Positions 21,850-34,409 of a stretch of DNA of 64,000 bases are shown one piece after another. The first letter of the stretch is position 1. The number at the start of each line of letters is the position of its first letter. The stretch comes from Henckelia pumila (taxonomy: Eukaryota > Streptophyta > Magnoliopsida > Lamiales > Gesneriaceae). Position numbers and translations under genes: made by a program. The stretch is taken from assembly GCF_033568475.1 (NCBI RefSeq), contig NC_133122.1, positions 146,024,861 through 146,088,860 of the forward strand. The letters run 5' to 3'. The notes below the pieces were generated by a model. It was not told the DNA's origin and ran no database searches. It was given only the letters and a program-made list of their open reading frames with translations.

Positions 21850-22928
21850 TATGTATACATAGAGTCTTACATAGAGGGTTACACACCCTATAAATTGGAA
21901 AAGTATATCAAAATTCTTTAAAATTTATTTATTTTCAACCTACAATTGTTTGTCTTGTTCAAAAAAGTCTTAACGAATATATTATTATTTTTTATTTTAT
22001 TATTTATTGTGCAATTTTAGGGGTGTCAAAATTGAACCGGACCCGAGTTGATCAGATAATTTTCGGATTAAGGTTGAGGTTTTGGGTTCAGGTTAGACCC
22101 AAAATATTTGATTTTTTAAAATTTTTAACAAAATAATTAAATACACAAAATAATAATAATCAATTTATTTTAATTTAAATACATAATAATAAAATCTCAC
22201 TTATGTAATTCTATATAATTTAAATTTGAAAGTTAAAGTTTACAAAATTTAAAATATACTTACTACACAAAATAAAATTTATTTTTAAAAAATCAATGTT
22301 TTACAAAATAATTATTACATATTGAAAATCTATGATATAATATACAATAAATTGTTTTTAATATACAATATATAAAAATATAATAAATATTTCTTAATTC
22401 TATAAATAAGTAAAAAACTTTTTAAAATTTTTCAAACCAATTCACAATAAATAAATAGTGACGGATTCGGACTTGACTAAACCAATCAACCCAAACCAAT
22501 ATGATTTGATTTTTTATTTTGTTTTTTAACAAAATAATTAATTATTACACATAATAATATTAAATATATTTTAATTTAAATATATAATAATAAAATATCG
22601 CTTATATATGATTTAAATTTGAAATTTTAATATTAAAACTTTTAAAATATATTTACTATAAAAAATACAATTTTTTTTTTTTGAAATCGGTAAATAATTA
22701 TATTTCAAAATTTAATAAAATTATTATTTTTGTTAAACTCTGTAAAATTAATTCTATAAGTAAGTAATGAAAAATAATAATATTTTCGTTAAAAAGTTTT
22801 TTGATCAAGACAATGAATTGTAGGTTGAAAAGAAAGAAATTTGAAAATAATTTTGAGATACTTTCCTAATTTAATAAGGCGTGTAATCATATATGTAAAA
22901 CTCTATGTACTCATAGTATTATTCTATT
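21839..22928. mobile_element. Foldback element with ~150-bp inverted arms
   Basis: The left arm (about 21842-21995) and right arm (about 22775-22925) are inverted and about 80% alike by eye. Both hold TTTTCAACCTACAATT and a GGTTACAC / GTGTAATC motif near the tip. The interior carries a hAT-like start (TTAGGGGTGTCAAAATTGAAC, near 22016) and two direct AT-rich repeats of about 230 bp (about 22080-22300 and 22500-22715). No coding capacity. No clear target duplication was found. Confidence 0.6.
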
Positions 22929-23051
22929 TCGAATAATCTTTCAGATGCTTTGAGAGTCTAGCTTGTTCCCATAAATCATGTTTAATTTTGTGTAATAATA
23001 TGTTGGATTTATTAAAATTAGTGAATTATTGGATTGTTCTTAATTGTTTTT

Positions 23052-23279
23052 TGTTATAAATCATAAAAGAATAAGAGAGATTGAGTAGAGATAATTCATG
23101 AGAGAAGAGAGAATTCATATGAGTCAATACTCTGGTGTAAATTTCATTGAACTCAATCACCCCTATTTATAGGAAAAGATTACAAGATACAAATCTGTAC
23201 AAATATTATCTTTACACATTTATCTTGATCACATATCTTTAATAAGATAATCATCTATAATAATAATATATTTATAACA
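23052..23279 (-). repeat. LTR (3' LTR in element orientation)
   Basis: 228 bp, differing from 29397-29624 at only about ten positions by eye. It starts TGTTATAAATCATAAAAG and ends TATTTATAACA on the plus strand. Confidence 0.85.
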
Positions 23280-23290
23280 CTCCCCCTTAT
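23280..23290 (-). other. Polypurine tract
   Basis: The minus strand reads ATAAGGGGGAG directly before the downstream LTR. This fixes the element's orientation. Confidence 0.75.
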
Positions 23291-23375
23291 ATGATTATTT
23301 GCACAAGCAATCGATTCTTCAAAATCTCCATTTGGCAAGATGTATGTCTGAGAACTTCATCGGGACTTAAGTGTT

Positions 23376-23640
23376 GCCTCGTTAAAACCTTAACGGTAAA
23401 ATCTCGTGGGAAAAATCTGAACGAAGGAAAAAGAGTACAACAACATATATTTTCTTTGGATATCTTTCCGACGATGGATGCGCCTCGTTAAAACTTTATC
23501 AGGAAAAACCCAGTGGGACAAAATCCTAATGAAGGAAAAAGAGTACGACATCTCTTGATACTTGTTAATTGCCTCATTAAAAACCTTGTTATGAAAAACC
23601 ACATGGGAAAAATCATAGACAAGGGAAAAAGAGTACCACT
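23376..23640. repeat. Three imperfect copies of a ~100-bp unit
   Basis: GCCTCGTTAAAACC-type sequence recurs at 23376, 23482 and 23571. Each copy is followed by a GTGGGA / ATGGGAAAAAT segment and AAGGAAAAAGAGTAC. The repeats lie just inside the 3' LTR of the minus-strand element. Confidence 0.75.
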
Positions 23641-25411
23641 TTAATTGTTCCCCCTCTTGCAAGCATCACTTTCAATTATTAACTCTTAATATTTCAATCT
23701 TATGCACTACTTTGCCAAAAATTGATTCAGAAGCTGATTTTGCCATATATATGGTACTTCAAGACCAAATATCTTTTCTTCTTCTTCAAGTTGGCAAAAA
23801 TAATATTTTGAGCATCGAATCTTTCGATGATATTTCTATATGTATCACCATCAAATCAGTACATCCACGATAAGTGCAAATATTTTCTCATAATCCGCTT
23901 GAAATACTTTGAGAAACTTTGCTAATATTTGCTCATATTGCCACATATCATTGTTATTGAAAGTTCAACAAGTTGTAGTTCAAAATAATCATCATTTTGC
24001 GTAATAGCAAAACACACGAATGATTATATCATTTCGATCCCAAATAATTTGTGAAATCTCATATTTTGATATACTTGTTTTTGTTCATGAATAACATAAT
24101 CCAAATTGGATTCATTGAAATAATTGATCGTTCACGCTTTTAGCGTTTTTTTTCATTTACTTGCAAGTAATATAAGATATGGTCCTGCAAGACGTCGATT
24201 TATTTCATAACGACCAACCTCCATTGTTCTTTTCACATTGAGATGTTCACTCATTTTCTTTAAAGAGGTTCTTCGTCACTAAAGACGATTTAAATTATTC
24301 AACTTGAACATAAATGAAGCTAAACGATCTTATATACAAGATCAAATAATGTATTTGAGATTTAAACTTTGAACATCATGTTCACTTTATATTTCATTGG
24401 GATCGATCTCAAATATTCTTGTAGCTTCTATCTTCTCTCCCTCAATGTTGGAAACATTGTTTTACAAGAATAATAAATAAGAATTTCGCGTCATAAAATT
24501 TCATTTTTCAATATAACTGATCATAAGATTCAATTTATTTCCAACATATTTACAATCTCTTCAAGAGATTTATTGTAGTGCATTTCTTGCACAAACATTA
24601 ACTTTCAGCACATGAGCATTTGGCATAATATTTATAATATATCTTTCAGATATCCCGAAATATGACGCATTTTTTTTATGATTTATTAGTTGATTGGAGG
24701 CAAAATAAATCAACTAAACCAACGTATTTATAATCATAAAATTGATATGTATATCCTCTTTTTTGATCAAGCTTGTCTTGATTACATATTCTGGAAGTTT
24801 TTCTCAATACGTATTTTCGCAAACATCATGTTGCGCTTCGTGGGCCCACGTTATTTATTCATTCCAGATAATATGGGGACTTCTATCAATTTGAGCTTTT
24901 ATGATAGTGTCTTCAATTTCGCTAAGCCATAAATAAGAATTCATAAAATCTTCTGGATCTTTGATTCAAAAAAACTTTATATTTATCGATCCAAAAACTT
25001 TTGGCTTATTCATCAACATCTTTGTGCACTATCAATAGTTTTTCAACTATTTATATAATTTGAATGCTCAATTCAATTCATTATGCCAAACTCTGAAAGT
25101 ATTTGTATCAATGATACTTCTGGAGCTCTTTAGCTCTTCTAGAAATATTGATTTGTAATATACTATTTAAACCAAATCAATATCTACTAGATTCAAAAAT
25201 CCATATACGTCAATGTTTATCACTATTTTATAATATCAAGCACATCATTATTTTCATCGTCACTCAAACGATCTTCTAGATCTTTCAAACATCCAATCAA
25301 TATCCGTTGAAACATATGATTTGGGTAGACATCAACGTTCTCCGCAAACTTTTATATCTTGCTTGATAGATATCAATAAATCTTTTACGTACTTCAGGTA
25401 CGATAGTGATA

Positions 25412-27495
25412 TGTAAGGCCCGGGATTAATTAATATTAATCTAAATTTATTTAATTTTAATCCGAGTATATTTAATTTGGGAATATTTAGAGTTTCGATT
25501 TAAATTCTAATATTCTTAAATTATTTAGGATTAAAATTGAATTAAAATAAGGGTCGAGAACCGAATTGCAATTATTGAAGAGTTGAGGGACTAAAGTGCA
25601 ATTTTGATTGAAAGTTATCAAATTTAAAATATATGATTCAGCATGTGCACGTGTAACTTTAGGCTCTATTCAGAAAAATAAGAACAGAAAAGCTGAGATC
25701 CTTTCGTTTCTTTTGGATTTGCAATCTTCAAATCTTTATAACTTTTGAACCGGATGTCCGATTTTGATTCCGTAAATTGTTCTGGAATCCTTACGAAGAG
25801 GGATTCGATTTCGTGTAAGTTTTATGTTGTGTTATATGGGTTTCAAAATCAATAAAGGGCAGATATCAGATGTTGCGTTTTCGATTATGTTTATCGACGT
25901 TTATGCGATTCTATATCGAAACCGGATTGATGAGTTTGTGTTATTTGTATCCAATCTTGATTCCAGCATGTTAATCAATTTTTATAGCTATTGAGATGAA
26001 GTTTTGAATGATATATCAGCTGGTTTTCTTGATTGAGAACACGTATATATGGTTTGAATAAAAGAAATGATTTCGGGATTACGTCGGTTACCGATATTCA
26101 ATCGCTACGCCGTTTAATCGAGTTTTTGGACTGTTTTGTTATTCGATAGCTAAGCTGAAACACTTATCTTGATGATGTGAATGTTATGGAATTTTATTCT
26201 TCCGTTTCAGTCGAGTTTGAAGGCTAAACGACACAAGACGTCGACTTGAACGAACGAAGAAAGAGTGGAGGTTTGAAATGCAATTGATTGATGAATTCTT
26301 GATGGTTTTGACTCGTTTCTGAAATGATAGATTGAAATGAAGTTTAATATATGTATTTTGGTTGTATCTTTCAGATTTGAAGAGTTTAGAATCGAGATAA
26401 ACGAAGGTATAATGACGACATCACGAAGTAGGGATTTTGAAACTCAAGAACGACTATTTTTGAGTTGGCCCGCAAAAACCACATACTTGTTTATATTTTT
26501 GATTTTATTATGATGTTGTCGATCCATCTCAGGTAGTGGATCTTTAAATTTGAGTTGATATGATGCTATATTGAATTGATTCTATGCCAAGGTTGCTGTT
26601 AACCTTATTTGCGAGTCGGTTACAAACTCGTTAGATGGATATCCATGTCAAGATCAGTTATGAATCTTGATGGCCTCGAAGTTACGTGAATCAATTCGTA
26701 TTTGAAGCGTTTATGTACTCTATTTGTTGAGTCGAGTTTTAAATAGAGTCGATATGATTTATTTAACGCTTTCTATATGTTGGTTATACTGAGAATTGTA
26801 TCTCACCGGAGTTTATCCGGCTGTTGTCTTGTTTTTTATGTGTGCATGACAACAGATGGGGCAGGAGCTAGTCATCGACGTCATTGACAGCTAGGAGAGA
26901 GTCTAGCACGTGAGGACTCGGGTTGTAGATGTATTTAGAAGCATGGTAGAACACTTAACATGATATGTTGGAAGAACTTTGAAACAAGTTGTGTAATCTT
27001 ATGTTTTGAGTAGTTTGTGATCTAGTTGAAGTTGTAAAAGCTAGTTTATTATGCTCAAGACTTGAATTATGAGTATATGTATGTTTATAGAAGTTATATC
27101 ATGTTAGTATCTTTGATTGATGTTGTATTGTGCCAAGATGCAAGCCTTGACAGCAACAAACTTTTATGCTGAATTTCTGGAAAATATGCCGTGCTCGATC
27201 CGCAGAAGTTGGCGGATCTAGCCAGCCCTGATTTTTCCAAAACAGAGAAGCTGAAAAATGTACCGTGCTCGATCCGTAGAAGTTGGCGGATCTAGACAGC
27301 CCTGATTTTTCCAAAACAGAGAAGCTGAAAAATGTGCCATGCTCGATCCGCAGAAGTTGGCGGATCTAGCCAGATACTATTCACAAAAAAAAAAAAAAAT
27401 TGAATTATTCTTTTTGAGTATTTGTTTTATATATGATTAATTGGTTTTAATCATTAATTGTCCTAAGATGAGATTAGCAACCCGAAGTTCTCACA
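25412..27495 (+). mobile_element. Solo-LTR-like insertion (2084 bp)
   Basis: Begins TGTAAGGCCCGGGATTAATT and ends GTTCTCACA. The 9-bp sequence ATAGTGATA flanks it on both sides (25403-25411 and 27496-27504). The TGTRAG/CTCACA termini and the GAGGGACTAAAGTGCAATTTTG phrase resemble long LTRs of plant Ty3/gypsy elements, so a solo LTR is my best reading. A true 9-bp duplication would suit a Mutator-like element instead. No coding capacity is seen. Confidence 0.6.
27188..27374. repeat. 74-bp tandem repeat, about 2.5 copies
   Basis: Copies of a unit starting GCCGTGCTCGATCCGCAGAA begin at 27188, 27262 and 27336, exactly 74 bp apart and nearly identical. Each contains the short inverted motif GATCCGC...GCGGATC. 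Confidence 0.9.
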
Positions 27496-29383
27496 ATAGT
27501 GATACGAGATACCGATGTATGTTTAGTACAATACTTGATTATGACGTATATCTCAATAGTTTGTGCCAAATTCATATCTCGCTTCATACGGGATGACATA
27601 TTCTTCCTTGAAGAATTAAAATACAGTGTATCAACTGTGTTCATTAACACTGTCACATTCACTTAAAAGAATGGACCACATTAATCAGACAACTTTCATA
27701 ATTGTCTTTCCTTGAACAAAATACTATAAATAAGATATTATAATTAAAGAATAAAAAATCGGACGTACCTTTTCAAATACCTGTATGCATCAAGTAGATC
27801 GTTTACCTTCAACAATAACATTCGATCTATCACGAATATCGTTTTACATTAAATTCATGTTCCTACATGTAAGATAATAACATGTGATAAAAATACTCTA
27901 TCATTCATTTAAAAAATGATAGCTTAATCAAATGATTGAAAAAATTCAAAATTTATATCCACAATAAAAATTGAGGAATTTAAAATCCATAATCAAAATT
28001 TTATGGAATAAAGATATAACAACCCAATATATCCTTAAAATATAAAATTTCTCAAATCAGAAAATTTATCACCAAATTGCATAATCAATATCTCATGCAA
28101 TATATTGACTAATAGAATAGATTCACAAAATTTGTAGTTCTTATTTTATATCATCAAAATAATTTATGTGAATCAACACATGCTAGAGTTTTTCATAATT
28201 TAGTTTAAACAAATACAAAATTAATTTATCAAAATAAATTAGTTCAATAAATAAATAAAATGACTTGAAGTTAGTCATAAATCAACCCATTGACATAATC
28301 ATGCATAGGCTACCATCAATCCATCATCGTCGTTGCCCAATATAGATGATGGTCCAATTCATTGGGTTTAACATTTATTTTTCTTTTCCGGTTGATAGTG
28401 TTGCGATCTTACTACCGCACATTCATAATTTTCAATCAATGGCCTGTGTAGTTCATCATTGAACATCGAGTCGATATTCATAAAAATAGTGACAAATAAT
28501 ATATCATGCTTCTTCTAGAGCATTAAAAACAAAATATGATTTGAATCGATATCAAACCAATATCTTTTGATATATATATCACATATATCTTTAATAATAT
28601 TTTCTTATGGATATTGACAATTTTAGATCATATATCGATAGTCTTTGAGAAATTGTACTAAATTCTCAATTAATAAGATCTCAACAACCAAAAGGGTATT
28701 ACATTATATTCTTCGAGAATATTTCCAAATTTAGGATCTTATATTAATATTCTTCAAGAATATTATCAAATCTTGTATCTTTTTTATCAATATTTCAATA
28801 TTGATATATTATGGCATGAGAACAATTTCTTCAATGATATTTATAGATATTTGATATCATATCAGATATCAATCATGATTTCTTCACTTTCTCAATATAC
28901 GAAATCATATATCTCATCTTTATCATGAATCTATTCAGATTCCCTATATATTATATTATAACTAGGAATTTCTTTAGATTCTCAATATATGTGATCTTAT
29001 ATAAGATCTTAATCTTGAATATCTCAATATTCAATATATTTTATCATGAATTCATGAATATCTTTCGATATATCAAAATTGTAATCATGAATTTCTCAAA
29101 ATTCTCAATATATTATATCATGATCATGAATTTCTTCAAATTCTCAATATAAAATCATGTTGTGCTACTTTATAGCCATCAACATATTCATGATATTTCA
29201 TGGACACCAATATATCAATTATTTTCATTGTGCTACTTCTAGAGTAGCAATGAATATCTCTTTGTGCTACTTCTAGAGCACCAATGAATATCTCTCATAA
29301 ATCTGAGTATTGACAACACGTTGTGCTATTCCAATAGCATCAATAAAATGAGAATTATTTTCATTCTTAGTTTGTTACAACAT

Positions 29384-29396
29384 CGTGCTGATAACG
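29384..29396 (-). other. Primer-binding-site region of the minus-strand element
   Basis: The minus strand reads CGTTATCAGCACG immediately inside the 5' LTR. The matching tRNA was not determined. Confidence 0.5.
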
Positions 29397-29624
29397 TGTT
29401 ATAAATCATAAAAGAAAATGAGAGATTGAGTAGAGATAATTCATGAAAGAAGAGAGAATTCATATGAGTCAATATTCCGGTGCAAATTTCATTGAACTCA
29501 ATCACTCCTATTTATAGGAAAAGATTACAAGATACAAATCTGTACAAATATTATCTTTACATATTTATCTTGATCACATATCTTTAATAAGATAATCATT
29601 TATAATAATAATATATTTATAACA
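29397..29624 (-). repeat. LTR (5' LTR in element orientation)
   Basis: 228-bp direct repeat of 23052-23279. Read on the minus strand it is followed by the PBS-like site. Confidence 0.85.
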
Positions 29625-29629
29625 TTTTT

Positions 29630-30286
29630 ATCGGTTTGATAATTAAAGGATTTTATAATTTTATTTGAAAAAATATCATTTATGAAAAGTCTAAATGGGG
29701 TTAGGTATGTTATCTATGGAAAAAAGTTTGTTGAGAAAGTCTATGCAAACTTAATCAAATTTTTCGCTTCAAAATTTGCAAGATGAACAATATTCAAATG
29801 ACTATGTATTGGTTTTGAACATGATTTTCATATATTTTTTTGGATCTTCTTAGTTTTTTTAGTATTTGGATGACATATTTTTTCTATATTTTATTTCTAT
29901 AATTCATGTTACAAATACTATTATATTTATGTCAATAAAAAAATATATGAATATTAAGTTTTGAGGGTACCAATTTTTTTTTGTTCGCCTCAGCCCTCAA
30001 AATATTAGGTCTGACACTGCACACGGGCAAGCGAGAGGATGATTAAACCAAGTAAAAAAAAAAAAAAAGTGGTAAGTCTCTTATGACTTATGAGATGGTC
30101 TCTAAGATTTTTATCCGTGAGACTAGTTGACTCTACACATATTTATGATAAAAAATAATAATTTTGACATAAAAATTAATAATTTTTCTTTGATGACCCA
30201 AATTAGATATTTGCATCACAAAATTGACCTGTAAGATCGTCATACATTAATTTTGTGAAAAATTACAAAAATATATGCAACCCTGA
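29630..30286. other. AT-rich intergenic DNA with a possible hAT end
   Basis: No gene is supported. CCCTCAAAATATTAGGTCTGACACTG near 29995-30019 looks like the right terminus of a hAT element (CAGTGTCAGACC inward), but no matching left end was found. Confidence 0.4.
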
Positions 30287-30634
30287 AATTGCTCTGTTTT
30301 ATTTGGCGTCTCTCGAGTAATTGATTGGCTTTATCTTCTTCTTCTTCTTCTTCTATTCAGCATGTGAAAATTTGTTGAATATGTTGATTTCATCGTCTTT
30401 GTTCATCTTTATATTGAATCTTGTCAATTTGTTTTTTGTTTAATCATGTTTAAAATTAAGATATGATTTTTTTTCTTATCGATACAAATCTTATCAATTT
30501 CCTGCCATCTTCACATTTCCGACCACCGAAATTGAAATTTGTATCATATGATATATAGTTGGATTAGTATTTTTGAGACGACCCTACCGTAAAAATTTCA
30601 AGGTAATCGGAGTTGTTTTGGGCACGGGTGCACG
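30287..30634 (+). repeat. Right arm of the inverted repeat pair (interrupted)
   Basis: Reverse complement of most of the left arm (21164-21535), including TTTTATTTGGCGTCTCTCGA at its left edge. It is cut at GGTGCACG by the hAT insertion and continues at 34325-34367. A (CTT)n run near 30330 is expanded relative to the other arm. Confidence 0.75.
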
Positions 30635-33600
30635 CAGGGGCGTAGCCAGAAAATTTAATGACCCTGGGCTGACTGACTTTGAGAAAATCATTTACACCTT
30701 TAAAGTTAACTAAAAAATATGATATAATATCAGCGAACAAGATAAAACTATTGAAGATGCGCCCTGCGGTTTTTCATAGAATAAAACTCATCAATTATTG
30801 AATCAGTGTCGATCTTCGCGGTAAATTCTCTTTCAATGTAGATAATCATAGAATCTGCCAAAAAATCTTTTTCCATCTTATTTCGAAGAGAAGTTTTAAG
30901 AAGTTTCATAGCTGAGAATGATCGTTCTGTTGTTGAAGTAGAAACAGGAAGCGTTAGAACAAGACGAATCAGCCTGTCAATCAGGTGATAATGTTTTGCC
31001 TTTTCAGTCTCTACTAATCGTCGACATAATTCAGAAATTGTAGCGATATTTTGAAACCTTTCATGATGAATTATATCAAACTTATAATGTTCCAACTGAC
31101 TTCTCAAATAATGTAGTTCTTGTTCATTGAAATCACCAAGATAGAATTTCTCTGCAAGATTGAAAATATCAACAACATTGAACAACTTAAAGTTGTCTCG
31201 AGGTTCCAAAGCAACGCTAAGTCTGAGAAGTTCAACAACCCCATCATTGAATCTACTATTTAACTCTTCCACTTGAAAATCTATTGCAGCATTAAATACA
31301 TCAAAACGATAATGATGCTCAAATGTAATAGAGTCTCTTTGCTGGCACGAACGTCCTGTACCAGACCTATAACAACCACTCATATTCGGCATCTCAATAC
31401 CATTATTTTCACAAACTGATTGCACAATCATTAGAAGAGTATCATAACCTTCTGCTCTCAAAGTATGAAGCAAAGATTTTGTAGTTGAGACAAGATCCAT
31501 AGCATTTAATATGTCTAAAGACTTCTCTTGCAAAGTTCGACAAAGCAAATCTATTACCCCCATAATCTTGTGCATCAAATATAAGATAAATATGAAATCA
31601 AATGATCTCATTGCAATCAAAGAACCTGCAGCTTCCCCCCGTACAGAATTCGAAGATGCTTCCTCCACTATGTGTTCAAGCACGATAATCACAGACTTGT
31701 ACATATCTATCATACTGCAAATTGACTCAAAATGAGAACTCCAACGCCTTTCCCAGCTCTTTGCAAAGTACCAATCTGATTAAGGCCAGTACCTATGCTT
31801 AAAATAAATAAGAAATAAATTATCAACGAGAATACAAACGACAACAAAATTTGATTAGATAAAAATCATATGATTAAGGTTGCACCTGTCTCGCGAATAC
31901 CAGTAGTTACCATATTTGCAATTTCAATAGCTTGGGAAGATTGCAACTCAGTATGACGCTTTGGAGACGCCTTAATAAGATTACAAATAGAAGTATTTCG
32001 AAAAAAATAGCCAAATTGAACTCTCCTTTTCAGCAGCCCCTACCAATGCCAATTGAAGTCTATGTGCAAAACAATGTGCATAATATGCTTGTGGAGAATC
32101 CCTCAAAAAAAGAGCTTGCAGTCCGTTCCAAAAGCCACGCATGTTGCTTGCTCCATCGTATCCTTGACCCCGAATATCTTTGATATGCAACTTATGTCGC
32201 CCAAGCACATTACATATTTCTCTTTTAAGTGTTAACGCAGTGGTGTCAGGAACATGCACAATATCAAAGAAACGCTCCATTAAGAAGCCTTCATGATCAA
32301 CAAATCTTAACACAATAGACATCTGTTCTTTGTCTGATATGTCTTTAGCCTCATCAACCAAAAGACATAATTTTGCACTTCCAATCTCTTCACGTATTTT
32401 ATTTCTAACTCTCTCAATAATAATGTGCAGAATATCTTTTTGAATGTTCGGTGATGTATACTTTGCATTTCTTGGTGCTTTTTTCTAAAACAACGTTATT
32501 AATGTTAACATCCATTTTTCCCATAAGATTTATCATCTCTATAAGATTACCTTGATTTTTGAAAGATGAAGATTCATCATGTCCTCTCAATGCACATCCT
32601 TGAAAACAAAGCCAACGAATGCTTTCAATTGTGGTCTTAAGCCTCAGTTTGTTCTTTTTCACTTCTTTTGATGTTTGTGCATTCATCAATTTATCGATGT
32701 GACCACTCACATTCATCAAAACACTCATAGATTGCAAGGAACTGTTATGTGGTGAAGTAGGACCACCCGTATGCATCAAGAAAGCGCATCTCTTCCCATC
32801 AACTGTAACCATCAACTGTAAATGCAGAATAACGAGCTGTTTTTTCTTGGAAAATGAAACATGGGAAGCAAAAGGCCGCATCTTTATTTGGAGAGTACTC
32901 CAACCAAGAAAATTTCTCAAACCAACATTTTTGAAATCGTCGATTTTGTTCCCCTAATTTGGTTCGCGGATATTCCATAACAGGCTGATATGGTCCCCTT
33001 CAGATATAAGCTCGTCTAATTGCATCTTTTTCATTGACAGGACATTGCCATATCGAAGTACGCATGGCCGGATCTAGTTGAACATAACTACTAATATCAT
33101 TCTCAACCCTTTGATACTTGGCAGGATGTTGTTCTTCATAATTTGAGATACCAGCATTAGTCGGAGAATTCTCTTCTCTTGTTAATGTACTAGCATTTGG
33201 TTTAAAATATGAAAATATATTTTTCGTCTTGCCTCCTCGAGCTTCCATCAGAAGAACCAGCCTATTAATTATATATATAACTGATGAAAAAAAACCAATA
33301 TACAAGCTACAAATAACAAGTTAATTAAAACTCAAACAAACACAAAAATACAAACACAATCCCAATAAAAGTTCAAAAATTCAAATAAAGATATATCACC
33401 ACGAATAAAGAATTGATTTACTCAAACAAATAAGCTCGGACATACACTTTCCTACCACAAACATTTCATGCATCTTTTTCGGTCTCTGACTCTCTCCAAT
33501 TTCCAAATAATATGGCATGAAAGAAATATAAAAAATCCAGTTATCCAACCATTTTAATTTTCATAATAAATTGTACTAATATATTCTACTGCCTCAATTT

Positions 33601-34324
33601 TAAATCTAGGATTGAGAAACGTTTTCCATGATTTCTCACATTCCGACCATTTTTAATTCTAATATCAAATTGCAAATAAATATAATTATTTCCAATTAAT
33701 ATCTCGGAGTTTGTTTGTTTCAGTTTAAGGAATTAAAGTAGTTTAGGTTTATTAATATAAATAAGCATGAAAAATTGAAATAACGATACAAAATAAAAAA
33801 AAACACACAAAATCACAAATTAATTTGGAAAATCGATAGAAGATAACACTAATCAATACAAATCAAAATTTGATGAATACAAATTAACACAAATCGGCAA
33901 AAAATTAAAAACCTTGGAAAATTGAAGAACAACTCGGGTAGAGATAGAGCCAAGAGCTAGGGCTTCGGGTTTCAGCTTGGTTTGCGATTTTTCACCCAAA
34001 ATCAGTATCAAAATGAAGTTTATTGTGGGCGAAACAGCAACCCTCTTTCGATTTTGAGGTTCTGTCAGTCGATGATTGCCCATGAGCGTTTCATCCTCAA
34101 GTTAGAGCGATGGAGTTTTAAAAGAGAAATAGATTTAATAGGTTTGTCTGACGCGAATTTATTTGTTATTGGGCTAAAAATCTAATGGGCTAATAATTAT
34201 TAGCCTCAAAACTAGTAGGGCTGAAATCCAATATTAATAAAACTCATATATACTATTACCAAAAAAAAAAAAAAACAAGACCGGGCCAGAGCCCACCCCA
34301 GCCTTTGGGGTGGCTCCGCCCCTG
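30635..34324 (-). mobile_element. hAT DNA transposon with degenerate transposase
   Basis: 3690 bp, with terminal inverted repeats CAGGGGCGTAGCCA (left) and TGGCTCCGCCCCTG (right). The 8-bp target duplication GGTGCACG flanks it (30627-30634 and 34325-34332). It encodes, on the minus strand, a DUF4371/ZMYM1-like hAT transposase that is now broken. Both ends and the duplication are directly visible. Confidence 0.92.
30748..33248 (-). pseudogene. hAT transposase (TTF-type zinc finger, DUF4371, hAT dimerisation domain)
   Basis: The chosen start is the ATG at 33246-33248 (MEARGGKTKNIFSYFK), a typical N-terminus for this transposase group. It is followed by the TTF zinc-finger region, including the WFEKF, DAAFCFPCF-like and HTGGPTSPHNSS stretches. 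The DUF4371 part covers about 32414-31985 (DISDKEQMSIVLRFVD, QGYDGASNMRG). The C-terminal hAT dimerisation domain at about 30830-30950 reads LTLPVSTSTTERSFSAMKLL. A stop near 33000, a frameshift near 32890, another near 32405, and shifts around 31990 and 31740 break it into pieces. Some gaps could be introns, but the stop and shifts inside conserved blocks indicate a dead gene. Confidence 0.85.
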
Positions 34325-34363
34325 GGTGCACGTAGATCTCTCATACCCTAAGATGCGTGTGAT

Positions 34364-34367
<4 letters not shown>
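34325..34367 (+). repeat. Outer remainder of the right inverted-repeat arm
   Basis: Continues the arm after the hAT insertion. It corresponds, less exactly, to 21164-21200 in reverse complement (CCTAAG...GTGTG.GATCAA). Confidence 0.5.

Positions 34368-34407
<40 letters not shown>
34368..34407. repeat. (TA)n microsatellite
   Basis: About 18 uninterrupted TA units. Confidence 0.95.

Positions 34408-34409
<2 letters not shown>

Larger units (their letters stand above)
23052..29624 (-). mobile_element. Degenerate or non-autonomous LTR retrotransposon, minus orientation
   Basis: Two direct 228-bp LTRs (23052-23279 and 29397-29624) bound the element. TTTTT flanks both sides (23047-23051 and 29625-29629), a weak low-complexity duplication. 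Read on the minus strand, the LTR runs TGTTATAAATATATT to GATTTATAACA. A purine tract (ATAAGGGGGAG) abuts the downstream LTR and CGTTATCAGCACG follows the upstream LTR in PBS position. The interior has no convincing gag or pol. It is interrupted by a separate insertion at 25412-27495. Short LTRs and the PBS style suggest a copia-derived element, but with no coding region this stays tentative. Confidence 0.8.

Noticed and set aside
28260..29390. Short, regularly repeated AATATTCT / TTCTCAATAT motifs suggesting a satellite or CRISPR-like array
   Set aside because: The motifs are irregular in spacing and sequence. They are AT-rich interior of the minus-strand LTR element, not an array.
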